DNA from: Euphorbia lathyris
Taxonomy: Eukaryota > Streptophyta > Magnoliopsida > Malpighiales > Euphorbiaceae
Assembly: GCF_963576675.1 (NCBI RefSeq)
Contig: NC_088913.1
Span: forward strand, 23,701,001-23,765,000
Length of the DNA: 64,000 bases
Direction: 5' to 3'
Part shown: positions 31,862 through 43,008 of the stretch, piece after piece
Numbering within the stretch: the stretch's first letter is position 1
How the letters are laid out: every line of letters begins with the position of its first letter
Program-made: the position numbers and the translations under genes
The notes under the pieces: model-generated
Seen by the model: the letters and a program-made list of their open reading frames with translations, nothing else
The model's database searches: none
What the model was told of the DNA's origin: nothing

Positions 31862-34744
31862 ATGGGGTCGAGTGGATACGATGGTACCAAGGGTATGGAG
31901 GTGGTTTTCGAGGGTTTGGCTAGAGTGGTTCCTTTCCAGAACCCTAATTCTCACCTGAGTCGGACCAACATTAACTGGGTAAGTACCTCCTTATTATTAT
32001 TTGTCAAGACTTCTAGGTTTTAGCAATCCCATTAGAACGTTATTTGCATGCTAACTCTTACACTGGTTACAAGCCTTTTAGTTAGAAAACACGAATTCTC
32101 ATGCATGTGAACAATGCTTTACGATTTTCGGAAAGAATGTGAACTTTATACATGTGAATAGTAAAAGTGCGAACAATGCATGCGAATAGCAAAAACGTGA
32201 ATAGTGCACATGAATAGTTTAAAAGCGTGAATAGTGCACGTGACTAGTGCATGTGAATAGTAAAAACGTGAATAGTACATGTGAATAGTAAAAACGTGAA
32301 TAATGCACGTGAATAGTAAAAACATAAAGGTGCACGTGAATAGTAAAGAAAAACGAATAATGCTAAATTATCCTTAAAAACTCGTATTGGATTAAGCTCC
32401 TCGCAAGCACGCGAGAGAGTGGAACCCCCAAAGAATAATGAATCAAATTAAACCATAAACGAATGACCCTATGGACAAAACTCTAGAGAATGACAAGAAC
32501 TTGCTAGGTTAAATTTAGACGAAATTTAAAGAATGACTGGGTAAGCTGAATTTCTATCAGAAGTAAAGCCCCTAAGGAATAATGATTTTGGCTTTGTCCC
32601 ACTCTTACTTACACTGTTTCTTCTAGGTTATTAACGTCACTGGGTCTACCGAGGGCATCCACTCATGGTATGCCTTGCTTCCCACGTCGGTTAGAGCCCG
32701 TGTGCGAGGGTTGGGTTTCGAGCCTTTTATTCTAGCGCTGCCCCGTGCCAACAGTGTGTGCGACAAGCGCGGCTTGCGCGCCCTTTACGAGAGATGGGTG
32801 GATTCGACTCACACTTTTCACCTTCCATTTAGGGAGATGACGATCTCGCCCTGCGACTTTTCTCTATTGACCGGATTACGAGGCAGTGGCACTCCGATCC
32901 CCCTTTGTTACGATATGGTGCATCCTCGGGTCGACTGTGACGAGGTGGCTGCATTGATTGGTCCCGGAGTTTACACAGGCACCGGGTCTACACCGGTGAA
33001 GTTTATCACCACCTACAGCTTGTTGAGTCGTCGAGACTTTTGTGATCGAGACGATACTGACCGAGCCACTCGTAGTTTTCTCCTGTATGCCTTAGGCGAG
33101 ACGGTTTTCCGCACCAAGAGCGGGACCATACATGCAGGTCCCATCCAGGCCTTCCGTGACTTAGATGCGGTGTCCTCGTACAATTGGGCTGGAGCTGGCT
33201 TGGCGTACCTCTACCGATTCCTGGATCTGACTTGCCGGAGGCGCAAGGACTTCGGTGGTTATACTTTCGCCCTCCTAGTGCGTTTTCTATCCCTGGCTTG
33301 TCCTTTATTCTCTTCATGATTTCCGCTTCTGACGCCGGTTTTTACGAGCAGGTTTGGGCTTACGAGAGGAGGATTCTCCCGAGCACCCGCAGGAGTAGAC
33401 CGCGCGAGTCTATGCTACCACTTATGGCGAGGTGGAGGGACTTTGATTTGAGCGTCGAGAGGAGGCGGACGGTGGCACGATTCCTACTATGGATTGACAC
33501 GCGGAGTCTGGGACAGGTGAACGTCTCCTAACTATGCTGGATTTTGTTCGTTCTTGTCTTACTTTCTTTATGTTTCATATCTCTTTCAGATAGGATGACC
33601 TTGACTTCGGTCCCGATTACGCCTATGTCACCCGCATCCAGAGGCATCAGTGTGTACTCATCGGCCCGTGCGTGCGAGCGTGGTATTTGGGTGACCGGAG
33701 TTTTATCGGGGTTGACGCCACACATTGGACTCTAGGCGAGATCCCCGTGTCCATGTTTACGGTGAGGATTATGCCCCTGTCGGAGATATATCGTGATTTG
33801 ACTCGCCAATTTGCGCCTCGGGATGTGTGGGGCCACGCAGAGGATCGCGCCCACTATTTATTGACACTGTTGACTTTGATGGACCCTTCTGAGGTCGCGA
33901 TGGACGTGGATCCTGCGGAGGACGTGTTCTCGGCGGCGGCCGTCACAGAGATCTTTGGCCTAAAGGAGGTTCCGGTGAGTACTTGACTTATTTATTCTTT
34001 ATTTACGAGATAGTTAGGGGTATTCATTGTGCCTTTGCTTGCAAAAGGGTTCCTTGAGGAGCGCTCGGACGTCAGATTTTTTCGAGGGTACATGGGCCCG
34101 GACATCTGTGAGCGAGCCTTCATATTATGCATGCGAGTCCTCAGGCGCTGCCCGACCAGAGTGACTCTACCTGGGCGCACCCTTCCCTACCTCAGGGAGA
34201 GAGTACTCGGTGGTTTGTTATGGTGAGGCAGGCATGGCCTACTCCGGCATTGAGACAGCCCCTCCGGTTTTCACCTCGATGGTGATGTTCAATCCCCCTG
34301 ATGCCCTCCATACCTCGAGGGAGACGTGCACCGACCTCGTGGGATTATCGGATTATTTTCAAGTGCGGCTCAACCTGCGTTGCGCCAGCCACCTGGTAAG
34401 TATTCTTATTCTATTATAGTGTAGTGAAATGTATGCATGTGATGCGCATATGTATGTATAACTTCTGTTGTCATCTATTTTGGTGTTTTTTTTCTTTTCT
34501 TTTTTTATTTGCAAAGCGATCTTCATGCTAATGATCAGCGGTTCAGCAAGTTGCAGCGGGATGCCGATGCTAGGGTCGGTCACGTCTACCGAGAGAGAGA
34601 TGCTCATTGGGCGGAGATGATGCGAGTTGAGACCGAGGGGCGTCTTGCCGCTGAGGAGGGTCGTCGGGTTACCGAGGAGGCCTTAGCCGCGGATTGGGCT
34701 TCATATCTGTGGGACTTTAAGGACTTCTGGGATCTTCCTCCTTG
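31862..34744 (+). CDS. Plant mobile domain (PMD) protein carried by the Tat element
   Basis: Six likely exons. 31862-31978 (MGSSGYDGTKGMEVVF...) ends at a GTAAGT donor. 32627-33277 is the main PMD exon, with SWYALLPTSVRARV, LYERWVDSTHTFHLPF, REMTISPCDFSLLTGLRG and GLAYLYRFLDL. 33352-33516 contains VWAYERRILPSTRR. 33594-33974 contains RAWYLGDRSFIG. About 34046-34400 appears damaged, since no single frame crosses it. About 34517-34744 is a coiled-coil-like, E/R-rich end finishing in WDLPP. Introns are short with GT-AG borders and all checked joins are phase 0. PMD is the domain of MAIN/MAIL1-type proteins and of many transposon genes; its molecular role in transposons is not established. The gene lies antisense to pol, between integrase and the 3' LTR. 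Exon 5 is the weak point. Confidence 0.78.
32120..32345 (+). repeat. Degenerate GTGAATAGT repeats in intron 1 of the PMD gene
   Basis: About a dozen imperfect copies of CGTGAATAGT/AAAAACGTGAATAG with a period of about 16-18 bp. They lie in the first intron and have no coding meaning. Confidence 0.75.
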
Positions 34745-35203
34745 ACAGGCCCATTATTCGTAGCTTTCTCATTAGTATTACCCCGATGTATAGCTTGTAT
34801 ATAGGGAGAAGGGTGGATAGGATGTAGGCTTTTTTGTGAAAGAGGTAGGACATGTATAACTCATGATTCATAATACAATGCATTCAGTAGATTATAACGA
34901 TCCCAATCATCCTCTTCAAATATATTTATGCCTTTATTTATTTACAAACAACATAAATACTTAGCCGCTTATACATTATTTTTATAATTGCTCAAGATAT
35001 AACTACTGTTACCAGGACCCGTCTTTTTTCGGTTTTCAGATCCCAGTGATTTTTCAACTCTCCTTTTATTATCCTGGAATTTTCAAATGAGTGCCCTTTC
35101 GGGTTTTCACCCATTGGGATGTCCCTTATTGTTGCATAGGTCGCCCTTTGCGGGTTTTCAACCTATCGGGAATTTTTATTTCTTTCTTTTTTTCTTATTT
35201 ACG
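34745..35203. other. Tat element spacer between convergent PMD and pol ends
   Basis: AT-rich, then a stretch (35010-35170) with repeated GGGTTTTCA-type words. No gene is seen; both flanking genes end here. Confidence 0.5.
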
Positions 35204-36600
35204 AAAAGTATTTCTTAAGCCCATCCAGATTGGTAGGTTCGGAGAACTCCATGCCATCCATAGTGGTTAGCTTCACCGCTCCTTTGCTTAGCATCTTCTT
35301 CACGAGAAACGGTCCTTCCCAGTTCGGCCTAAACTTGCCTCTAGGGTCGGTGTGCGTCATCCGGATCTATTTCAGCACCATGTCTCCCTATCTGATAGGA
35401 TTAACCTTAACCCTTTTGTTGAAGGCTCGGGCCATCCTCCTCTGATATAGTTGCACATGGTAAAGGACCTCCATCCTTTTCTCGTCGACCAGTGCCAACT
35501 GCTCATATCGCTTCTTCACCCATTCTGCTTCGAGAATTCCTGCTTCTACCACGATTCTCAACGACCGCTTTTCAATCTCAATCGGCATGACTGCTTCTGC
35601 CCCATACACTAAGGAGAACGGTGTTGCCCCAGTAGATGTTCTAACGGTTGTGTGATAGGCCCACAAAGCAAGTGGAAGCTGTTCATGCCAATTTCGGTGC
35701 GACTCCACTGTCTTTACGAGAATCCTCTTATGGTTCTTATTATCCGCCTCCACTGCACCATTAGCTTGCGGGCGATATGAAGAGGATCTATGATGCTCAA
35801 TACCATATTCCTAGAAGAGACTTTTCACTTCTCCCTGGAACTGAACCCCGTTGTCAATGATCATATGGTGAGGCACCCCAAACCTGGTGATTAGGTGTCT
35901 TTCGATAAACTTCCTCATCTGCTTAGATCCCAACTTGCCAAATGATTCTGCCTCTACCCACTTGGTGAAGTAATCAATGGCAACTGCTATGAATTTGTGT
36001 CCATTTGACGCATTAGGCCTCACCTCACCGATGATATCAATACCCCAAGCTGCAAATGGCCAAATGGGTGCCAACACGTGCAGTTCCATAGCTGGCAAGT
36101 GATTATAGTCTCCGTGGATTTGACAATCATGACATTTCTTCGCATATTCGTTGCAATCTCTTTCCATGGTGAGCCAATAGAAGCCTTGCCTTATGATTTC
36201 CTTTGCTAACACTGCTCCTCCCATATGGGCTCCACAAATTCCCGAGTGCACTGACTCCATCACTTCACGGGCTTCTCCCTCGTCTAAACATCTCAATTGT
36301 AACCCATCGGTGTGCCTTTTGTAAAGCAGATCGTTGTGGATGACAAATTGCTGAGCTAATCTTTTGATCACAGCCTGATCCCTAAGTTCTGATCCTGGCG
36401 GGTACGTTCCACTTTTCATGAAGTTCACGATATCGAAATACCAATGCTTTTCATCTACTCCCAACAACATTACGTCTCCATAGCACGGTTTGTGGGACCT
36501 CCTCAACACCAAAGGCTTCGAGGCAAGGTTCCAAGGATTATCCCATACCGACACTAAGGTGGCCAAGGCATCCGCCGCTTGGTTCTGCACTCGAGGAATA
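35204..36600 (-). pseudogene. Tat-lineage integrase
   Basis: Minus strand. The zinc-binding region (HSGICGAHMGG, CNEYAKKCHDCQIHG) is followed by the core with D in AAWGIDIIGE, D in MIIDNGVQF and E in QANGAVEADNKN. The C-terminal region (PRGKFRPNWEGPFLVKK, NLDGLKKYF) ends at a stop at about 35204. In-frame stops lie at about 35808, 35385 and 35369. It would insert element cDNA into the genome; inactive here. Confidence 0.88.
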
Positions 36601-37510
36601 TGATAGAAGCGACACTCGCTGAACCTCTATGCCAACCCTCCTAGATGGTCTAGGTACGGGCGTAATACGGGCGTAACCTTTCTTCCCTTACTTCCCAGTT
36701 TCTTTGTGCCTGTTCGATAATCAGCTTCAAGTCGCCCCAGATTTCAACATATGACGCTCCCAATACTGCTAACGACTCTAACCCGTAGATGCATGCTTCA
36801 TACTCAGCCATATTATTAGTGAGAGGGAATGATAACTTCTTTGCCATTGGGATCCTTTCTCCTCCCGGTGAGATAAGTAGCACTCCTACCCCCGCCCCAC
36901 TCAAGTTAATCGCTCCATCAAAGAACATTTTCCACGGTATGACTTCAATTGCGTTCAGATGCTCGTCGGGGAATTCATAGTTTATCTCCTCCTCTTCCTC
37001 ATTTAGAGGCTGATTGGCCAGAAATTCTGCTACAGCTCTCCCTTTGATAACCTTCTTCTTCATATATTCGATGTCGAATTTTGATAATTGCAACAACCAT
37101 CGGGCTAGCTTCCCTGTTAGAGATGGAGTTCGGTACAAATACTTCACAGGGTCCATCCGGGAAATAATGATCACTTTGTAAGATTGGAAATAGTGCCGCA
37201 GTTTCTTTGTTAGCCATACTATTGCCACACACGTCTTTTCGATCATGTTATACTTAAGCTCGTATTCCAGGAACTTCTTACTCAGATAATACACCGCATG
37301 CTCTACACCGGTGTCCCCTTCTTGGGCCAACATCGCACCAATTGATCGCTCCTCGATCGCTACATATAGAAGAAGTGGTTTTCCGAGTTTAGGCGGCCTT
37401 AAAACTAGCGGATTAGTCAAATAAGTCCGGACACTCTCCAACGCTTGCTGACACTTATCATTCCAACCCGTAGGTTGATCTTTCCGTAGCAACTTAAAGA
37501 TGGGTTCGCA
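36601..37510 (-). pseudogene. Tat-lineage RNase H and second (archaeal-type) RNase H domain
   Basis: Minus strand, continuous with RT except for a stop (TGA in place of an expected arginine codon) near 37520. The first domain contains VEHAVYYLSKKFLEYE and KLARWLLQLSKFDIEY. The second contains WKMFFDGAINLSGAGVGV and NNMAEYEACIYGLE. Near 36650-36672 an 11-bp tandem duplication (TACGGGCGTAA twice) shifts the frame before the linker to integrase, and a TAG follows at about 36628. Confidence 0.88.
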
Positions 37511-37522
37511 GATCGTGGTGAG

Positions 37523-38465
37523 TCATGCTATGAATCGACTGATATACTGAACCTGCCCTAGGAATCCTCTTACTTCTTTCTCATTCTTCGGTGCCGGAAT
37601 TTCCTGTATAGCCTTCACTTTGTCGGGATCCACCTCGATCCCCTTATTACTGATTATATAGCCCATAATTTTTCCTGACGAAACGCCAAAGAAACACTTC
37701 TTCGAGTTTAACCTTAGCTTGAATTCTGCGATTCGGGCCAAAAATTTCTCCAGTGCCACAAAATGCCCTTCTCTCGTATCCGATTTGGCCATCATGTCAT
37801 CCACATAAACTTTCACTTCCTTGTGTATCATATCGTGGAACAGTGCCGTAGCCATTCGCTGATAAGTTGCCCCGGCATTTTTCAAACCAAACGGCATAAC
37901 TCTATAGCAGTAAGTCCCCCACTCAGTAGTGAACGAGGTCTTTGCTTTGTACTTCTCGGCCATCTGAACCTGCATGTAGCCCATGAAACCATCCACATTC
38001 GTGTGTAAGATGCTGGATGCTGCACTATCAATCAATACATCGATGTGAGGCAACGCAAACTCATCTTTGGGGCACGCCTTGTTGAGATCTCTATAATCGA
38101 CGCACATTCTCACTTTACCGTCTTTCTTTGCGATTGGCACTATATTTGCGACCCACGGAGGATAGTCGATTACTTCGATGAAACCTGCCTCTAACTGTTT
38201 CTTCACCTCTTCTCTGATCTTATCTGCCCATTCTGGCCTCATGCGATGGAGCTTTTGCTTTACGGGCTTGGCATCGGGGTACGTTGGAATACGGTGAGCT
38301 ACTATGGATTTATCGATTCCTGGCATGTCTTCGTATGTCCAAGCAAACACTATTTCGTATTTTTTAATTATTCTCTCAGATTCTTTCCTCTCTTCAGTAG
38401 TTAATTCTTGAGCAATTTGTATAAGTATAGGATTTTCATCCGTGCCAAGATTTAAAGTTTGACAT
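37523..38465 (-). pseudogene. Tat-lineage reverse transcriptase
   Basis: Minus strand. The conserved lead-in LGTDENPILIQIAQELT is followed by FAWTYEDMPGIDKSIVAHRI, then RT motifs RMCVDYRDLNKACPKDEFAL, RVMPFGLKNAGATYQR and VYVDDMMAKS, and connection motif RGFLGQVQYISRFIA. No frameshift is visible within the domain. The D of the VDG position (TNVDGFMGYMQV, usually VDGFSGYNQI) is kept, and YVDD is intact. Confidence 0.9.
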
Positions 38466-38665
38466 TTCTATTGCATTGATTTCAAATGTAGGCATGTTAT
38501 ATGAATGAAAATGCATGGAATGATCATAATCAACATCAAGCAAGTAAGCAAAATCAGAATTCATTGCATTGATAGTTTTGGCGAATACATCATCGGATTC
38601 AAACAAAGCAGTAATTTAGTTGTCATCATCGGGGTTCTCGGGGTTCTCATGGGCCTTGGAGGTGC
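38466..38665 (-). other. Remnant between Tat gag and RT (protease missing)
   Basis: Reads partly open on the minus strand (ESDDVFAKTINAMNSDFAYL) but shows no D-S/T-G protease motif. The distance between gag and RT is far too short for a protease, so a deletion is inferred. Confidence 0.5.
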
Positions 38666-39504
38666 TTAGTGATCATCGACCGCTCCCACGGTTGCCTCTG
38701 CAGTGATAAATTGCTCCTCAGTGATCAGGTCGAGCATCATGATATCCTCTATAAAGCAGCTTGCTTTTCCTTTGCCCCAGTCGGAAACATTGTTGAAGAT
38801 CTCAAACGCTGGCAGAATCTTTCCCTTGGACACTCGGTCCGACCTCGTCGTAACAGCAATTTCCAGCTCTTCATCAGACTCATCCCAGATATTGATTGGA
38901 GCTCTCTGATTGATACCTTCCTCATTCGAGGAACTTCCCCAAATATCTACGACCACCAGATCCATCACGTGAGGGACGTTTGGATTTATGTAGGAAAGGT
39001 CCGACGATCCATACCGAGCCCAGCCTATCAGTTCGTCATAATCCCTCAAGAACACCCTGCTCAACCCCTTTGCTACAAGCGGAATAGCCCCCTTTCGGAT
39101 ACACATAAGTTGCTCTTGATTGCTCAAAGTGACCTGACATGAGGCGTACTTGAACCTCCACCTTCTAGCGTAATCCATGAATGCTTCCTCGGGAAACTGC
39201 TTGATCCTTTCTAAATCCTCCAACGACCCTATCCACGGAATATATATCTCATATCTCCGCACAAAGGCCTCCATGAGGGATCCCCAGTCCCTTTTTGTCT
39301 TTGCCGAGAGCATTCGGTGCCATATCAGAGCTTCTCCTATGAGTGTCTTTGGAAAGTGTTGGATCAATTCACTTCGATAGAGTCCCGTGTCAAACATGTG
39401 AGTCCGGAAACGGTTCACGTGGTCGATGGGGTTCTCATCTCCTTTGTACTTAGCCATAGTTAATACCGCCTCTAGTGTCTCCTCATCGGGTGACTCAGAT
39501 TGTG
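38666..39504 (-). pseudogene. Tat-lineage gag (partial)
   Basis: Minus strand, open from about 39504 (SPDEETLEAVLTMAKYKGDE) to 38666. It contains the retrotransposon gag pattern: LIGEALIWHRMLSAKTKRDW, LMEAFVRRYE and FMDYARRWRFKYASC. The N-terminus is truncated at the junction with a CACTA-like end. The last third is acidic with no zinc knuckle and probably includes a deletion junction. Confidence 0.82.
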
Positions 39505-39581
39505 ACTATTACTATATATTTAGCTACTAAAATTAATTTTATAGGTAACTTTCGTAGTTATAGATACAATTTGTTGTAGTG
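39505..39581 (-). mobile_element. Fragment of a CACTA transposon end
   Basis: The right border reads TTTGTTGTAGTG, the reverse complement of CACTACAACAAA, a classical CACTA (En/Spm) terminus. Subterminal TAGCTACTAAAA and AACTTTCGTAGTTATAG fit such ends. The other terminus is not present. Confidence 0.5.
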
Positions 39582-39749
39582 TCGGTTTGTGAAGCTCTTC
39601 ACAAGTCTAAAAATAAAAACTACAGAAAAATATAACAAAGTTAAAAAGAGATTAAGGATTCTTAATAAGTTCAATGAGTATGCACTTTATATACATATAT
39701 ATAAGTTAAGTTTGTCGGCTGTCAAAGTTCCACTCTATCTACACAAGCT

Positions 39750-40010
39750 GTGTTGCACGCACCTTTTAAGTTTGTTCCAAACTCAAGTTTCTAACCTTGT
39801 TCCAACCTCCTATATATTATACCCAAATAAACACACATATATACTCTTTCTAATCTTGTTCCGGCCTAGTCAGGATTGCCCAATTTGATTAAATCCATAC
39901 AAATCCCGCTTCAATGCATTGGTAGAGAACAAACATGATATCCATTGGCAGGATTAAATTTCTGACCATCCGGACAAAATATACAACCATGGTTGAATCC
40001 TGCATCAAGT
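39750..40010 (-). pseudogene. Duplicated last exon of the 54-57 kb gene
   Basis: Closely similar to 54119-54376, the 3' end of the nine-exon gene. The minus strand after the acceptor encodes FNHGCIFCPDGQKFNPANGY, then diverges to a premature stop. The similarity stops exactly at CACTACAAAA (40011), inside the intron before this exon, so a CACTA-like insertion or junction truncates it. Confidence 0.75.
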
Positions 40011-40110
40011 CACTACAAAAAAAAAAGGGCTTTAGCAGCCTTTTAATAGTGGCCTTTTTCAAAACCGCCCCATGGGCTTTATGAAAAGAAGTCCATTTGG
40101 ACAGCCCATA
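40011..40110 (+). mobile_element. CACTA-like left terminus
   Basis: CACTACAAAAAAAAAAGGG followed by CTTTAGCAGCC and CAAAACCGCCCC is a typical CACTA terminus with subterminal repeats. The opposite terminus is not found, so the length is unknown. Confidence 0.55.
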
Positions 40111-41089
40111 TAAGAAAGAGTCCTTAGGTTCATTCCAACATATCATCTGATTTTAGATTTACTTTGGATCACCGATATACTTTCTTCTTCATATCGTCTT
40201 TCTTCTTCTTCTCCATCGTGCAGTTCTACCTCGGCTGATGTCGTTAGAAGATCATCTCCTTAGAAGATGTCTTTCTTCTTCAGCTCATCTCGTTAGAAGA
40301 TCAGATTTTCCTAATGATCTTATGTTTGGGTATCTACCTCGGCTTTGCATTGTAGGTAGGGTGGATTCTCCTCAAGTTTGATTCTCCTCATGTTTTGGAT
40401 GATAAATACGGTGGATTTTTAAACAAATCAATTGTGTAAGTGTTACAATATGAAGTGAAATATTTACTGAATAATTATGATCAATTGTGCAAGTTTCTCA
40501 AATTCAGTAAATGAAGAGCAGAAAGAAGAGTAGATTTCGTCAAATGATTCACTATAGGTTTTTCAAATTCTACGGCAGACCTTAATTTGATAAGGTGAGC
40601 CAGGAATTCATTTGTTAAATAACTTTGTCTTTGGCTTTAGTTATATTAGAACTTGTTAAATAACACATGTTAATCTTCTGAAATTTGGGGTCTTGCGTTA
40701 AGTTGCTGTAATGTTTTCTGAAATTTCAGCTGCTAATTATTGGTACGAATAACACGAAGAAATATGACCACTACGTGTCTTAAAATTCAGTTCAAGGACT
40801 GCTCAAAGTGATCACTGTGAACTTGGGACCTAAATTAAGTTTAACATGAGAAAAGTAGATAGTAATTTTACAGAATTGGAAGTGAAATAAAATGGGACTT
40901 TTGTTGATATGGACAATATTTGGACAGCATAACCCATAAAAGTTTGTGTAGCACTGAAATATCCTTCCAGAGAAAAAACTGATGTCAATGTTGAAAATAT
41001 TAGGATTGGTTTTATTATGTGATAGATTGGTTGTGTGTTTATGTTAATTTTGCTTGCTATATGTAGGTGTCAGTTTGCTTTGTTTTAAC
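40111..41089. other. Unassigned sequence
   Basis: AT-rich. A CTTCTTCTTCTTC stretch lies at about 40190 and repeated TTAGAAGATCA words near 40245-40290. No convincing gene or transposon core is seen; part may be interior of the CACTA-like element. Confidence 0.4.
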
Positions 41090-41434
41090 TAAGAGCAAGT
41101 CTAGTGGTTGGATACTCCGACCATCAACATCTCATCATTTTACATTATTACAAAACACCATCCAAATTAAAATACTCTCCTTAAAAAACTATCTCTAATG
41201 GTTAGACACTCTCATCTTATTTTAATGGGTCTCACACGTTATAATATATTTTTTTATATTTTATTCTAATTTTTTCACTACTAATAATTATTTATATTGT
41301 TCTTAAATAATTTAAATGTTATTAATTTAAAAATATATATTTTTGAAAATAAATATTTATTAATAATAATGTTGCTATTTTTAAATAAGTTACTAGTTGG
41401 TGTGTTTTAATAAATTAGAAGTTGATAAAATAAA

Positions 41435-43008
41435 GGGAAAAGTATAAAAATAAACCTTGTGGTTTGATCCATTTTCGAACTGCACTCCTGTGGTTTAAAA
41501 ATTTGCAAGTTGGTACCATGAACTTCATTCCGTTAGCAACCATATAACAAATTGACTAACGGTGTTAAAAGTCAAAGGGAAAAGAGTTAATTTGGTCCTT
41601 GTATTTATTTATTTTATAAATTAACTCCCTTTATTATCTACTTACCACAAACAAACCCCAAAATTAAAAATAAGAATCAAATACACCATCTTCTTCAACT
41701 CTCTTTTGATTTTATTTTTTTTTCTTTCTCTCTCCTCTCCCAAAATTAAAAATAAAAATCAAATACATTCAATTAATTAGATAACAGTATTCTCTTGTCT
41801 AGCAAAAGGCAGTTTCAAAAGTGAAGATTTCTGAAGAAAAGTGGTCCAAATCTTGAGGAAAAAGAACCCCAAAAGTCCAGCAGAAACATTGAGAGAAGGT
41901 ATAATTCCAGTAGTAAGATTAAGCTTCATCACAATGAAGCAGAACAATATACTTAGAATAAAACTCACACAAAAAGCCCTTAAATAAGTTGCTCTTTCCA
42001 TGACGGAACTTGCTCTTGTTCTTCGAACACTCTCTCCACTGAAAACTGTTGCGCCTCTTTCCTCACTCCTCCTCCGCCGCCGCCTCCATCTGGATGTTCC
42101 TCGATCTTGTTGTTGTTTATGTTTTGCAATTCAAAACCCCCGCGGCTGTGATCCATCTCGGAATCAAATGAAGGAAGCTGGGTGTTTGATTTGAAATTGA
42201 AAATCAAACCAAATCAAATCGGAATTGGAATCGGAATCATTGGAGAAGGAGATTGATTTGATGAATTGATGAATAAATGGTGAAGAAAACAAAACACCGG
42301 AAGAAGTTTTTGTGTGTTGACTGAAACTGAAAGTTGTTGGTGGTGGCTGGCTCTGGCTGTGACATTTGCTGACTTTTACTGCTCTGCTAAATGTGAATTG
42401 ACTTATTGACGCCGGCATTCATTCCACTTGCTTCTCTCTCTCTATCTGTGTTTGACGTCCGCATTCAAATAAGAATCAAATACATTCAATTGATTTTTTT
42501 GGATCCTGCAATTCTTGGTTCTTTCAGGTATTTGTCCGTGAATTCTAGAGCGATTTTCCTGATCCATTTCACAGTTAATTAGGTTTCAATTTTATAGAAT
42601 TTCTAGGTTGATTGATTATTTAGTAGTGTTCAATTCAATGTTTAGAATGAAAAAAGGTAAATTACACTCATGGTGAAATTGATTTAGAGAGGGAAAGATG
42701 AGAGAGAGGAGAGAGAAAGAAAAAAAAATAAAATCATAAAAGAGGTGAAGAAGACGGTGTATTTGATTCTTATTTTTAATTTTGGGGTTTGTTTGTGTTA
42801 AGTAGATAATAAGGGAAGTTAATTTATAAAATAAATAAATATAAGGACCAAATTAACTATTTTCCCTTTGACTTTTAACACCGTTAGTCAATTTGGTATA
42901 TGTTTGCTAACGGAATGAAGTTCATGGTACCAACTTGCAAACTTTTAAACCACAGGGGTGTAGTTCGAAAATGGGTCAAACCACAAGGTTTATTTTTGTA
43001 CTTTTCCC
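41435..43008. mobile_element. Pack-MULE carrying a YSL gene fragment
   Basis: The ends are long inverted repeats of about 305 bp (41435-41740 and about 42700-43008) starting GGGAAAAGTAYAAAAATAAA. A perfect 9-bp target duplication TAAAATAAA occurs at 41426-41434 and 43009-43017. Long terminal repeats with 9-bp duplications are diagnostic for Mutator-like elements. The interior has no transposase but carries the 5' part of a cellular transporter gene on the minus strand, so the element is a gene-capturing, non-autonomous Pack-MULE. Confidence 0.92.
41777..42156 (-). pseudogene. Captured N-terminal exon of a yellow-stripe-like (YSL) transporter
   Basis: Minus strand from ATG 42156 ([16 protein letters not shown]), then a glycine run and the conserved YSL N-terminal stretch VPSWKEQL. 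First transmembrane segments follow: [39 protein letters not shown] and [14 protein letters not shown] proteins (OPT family) move metal-nicotianamine chelates across membranes. The frame is broken by a one-base loss just after WKEQL (about 41982), and the fragment stops after the first exon, so no transporter can be made. About 260 bp upstream of the ATG (to about 42418) look like captured 5' leader. Confidence 0.88.

Larger units (their letters stand above)
27526..39504 (-). mobile_element. Tat-lineage Ty3/gypsy element with antisense PMD gene (5'-truncated)
   Basis: Read on the minus strand: partial gag (39504-38666), RT, RNase H, second RNase H-like domain, integrase (to 35204), an antisense gene (31862-34744, plus strand), a minisatellite, polypurine tract and 3' LTR (30411-27526). 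The extra RNase H domain after the normal one (WKMFFDGA, NMAEYEACI) is a hallmark of the Tat lineage (Ogre, Retand, TatI-III). Extra ORFs, sometimes antisense, between pol and the 3' LTR are known in that lineage. The 5' LTR and start of gag are missing; a CACTA-like end abuts the break. Protease appears deleted, and pol has several stops. Confidence 0.85.

Noticed and set aside
39505..40110. One complete small CACTA element between 39505 and 40110
   Set aside because: The two CACTA-like ends point away from each other, so they cannot be the ends of one element.
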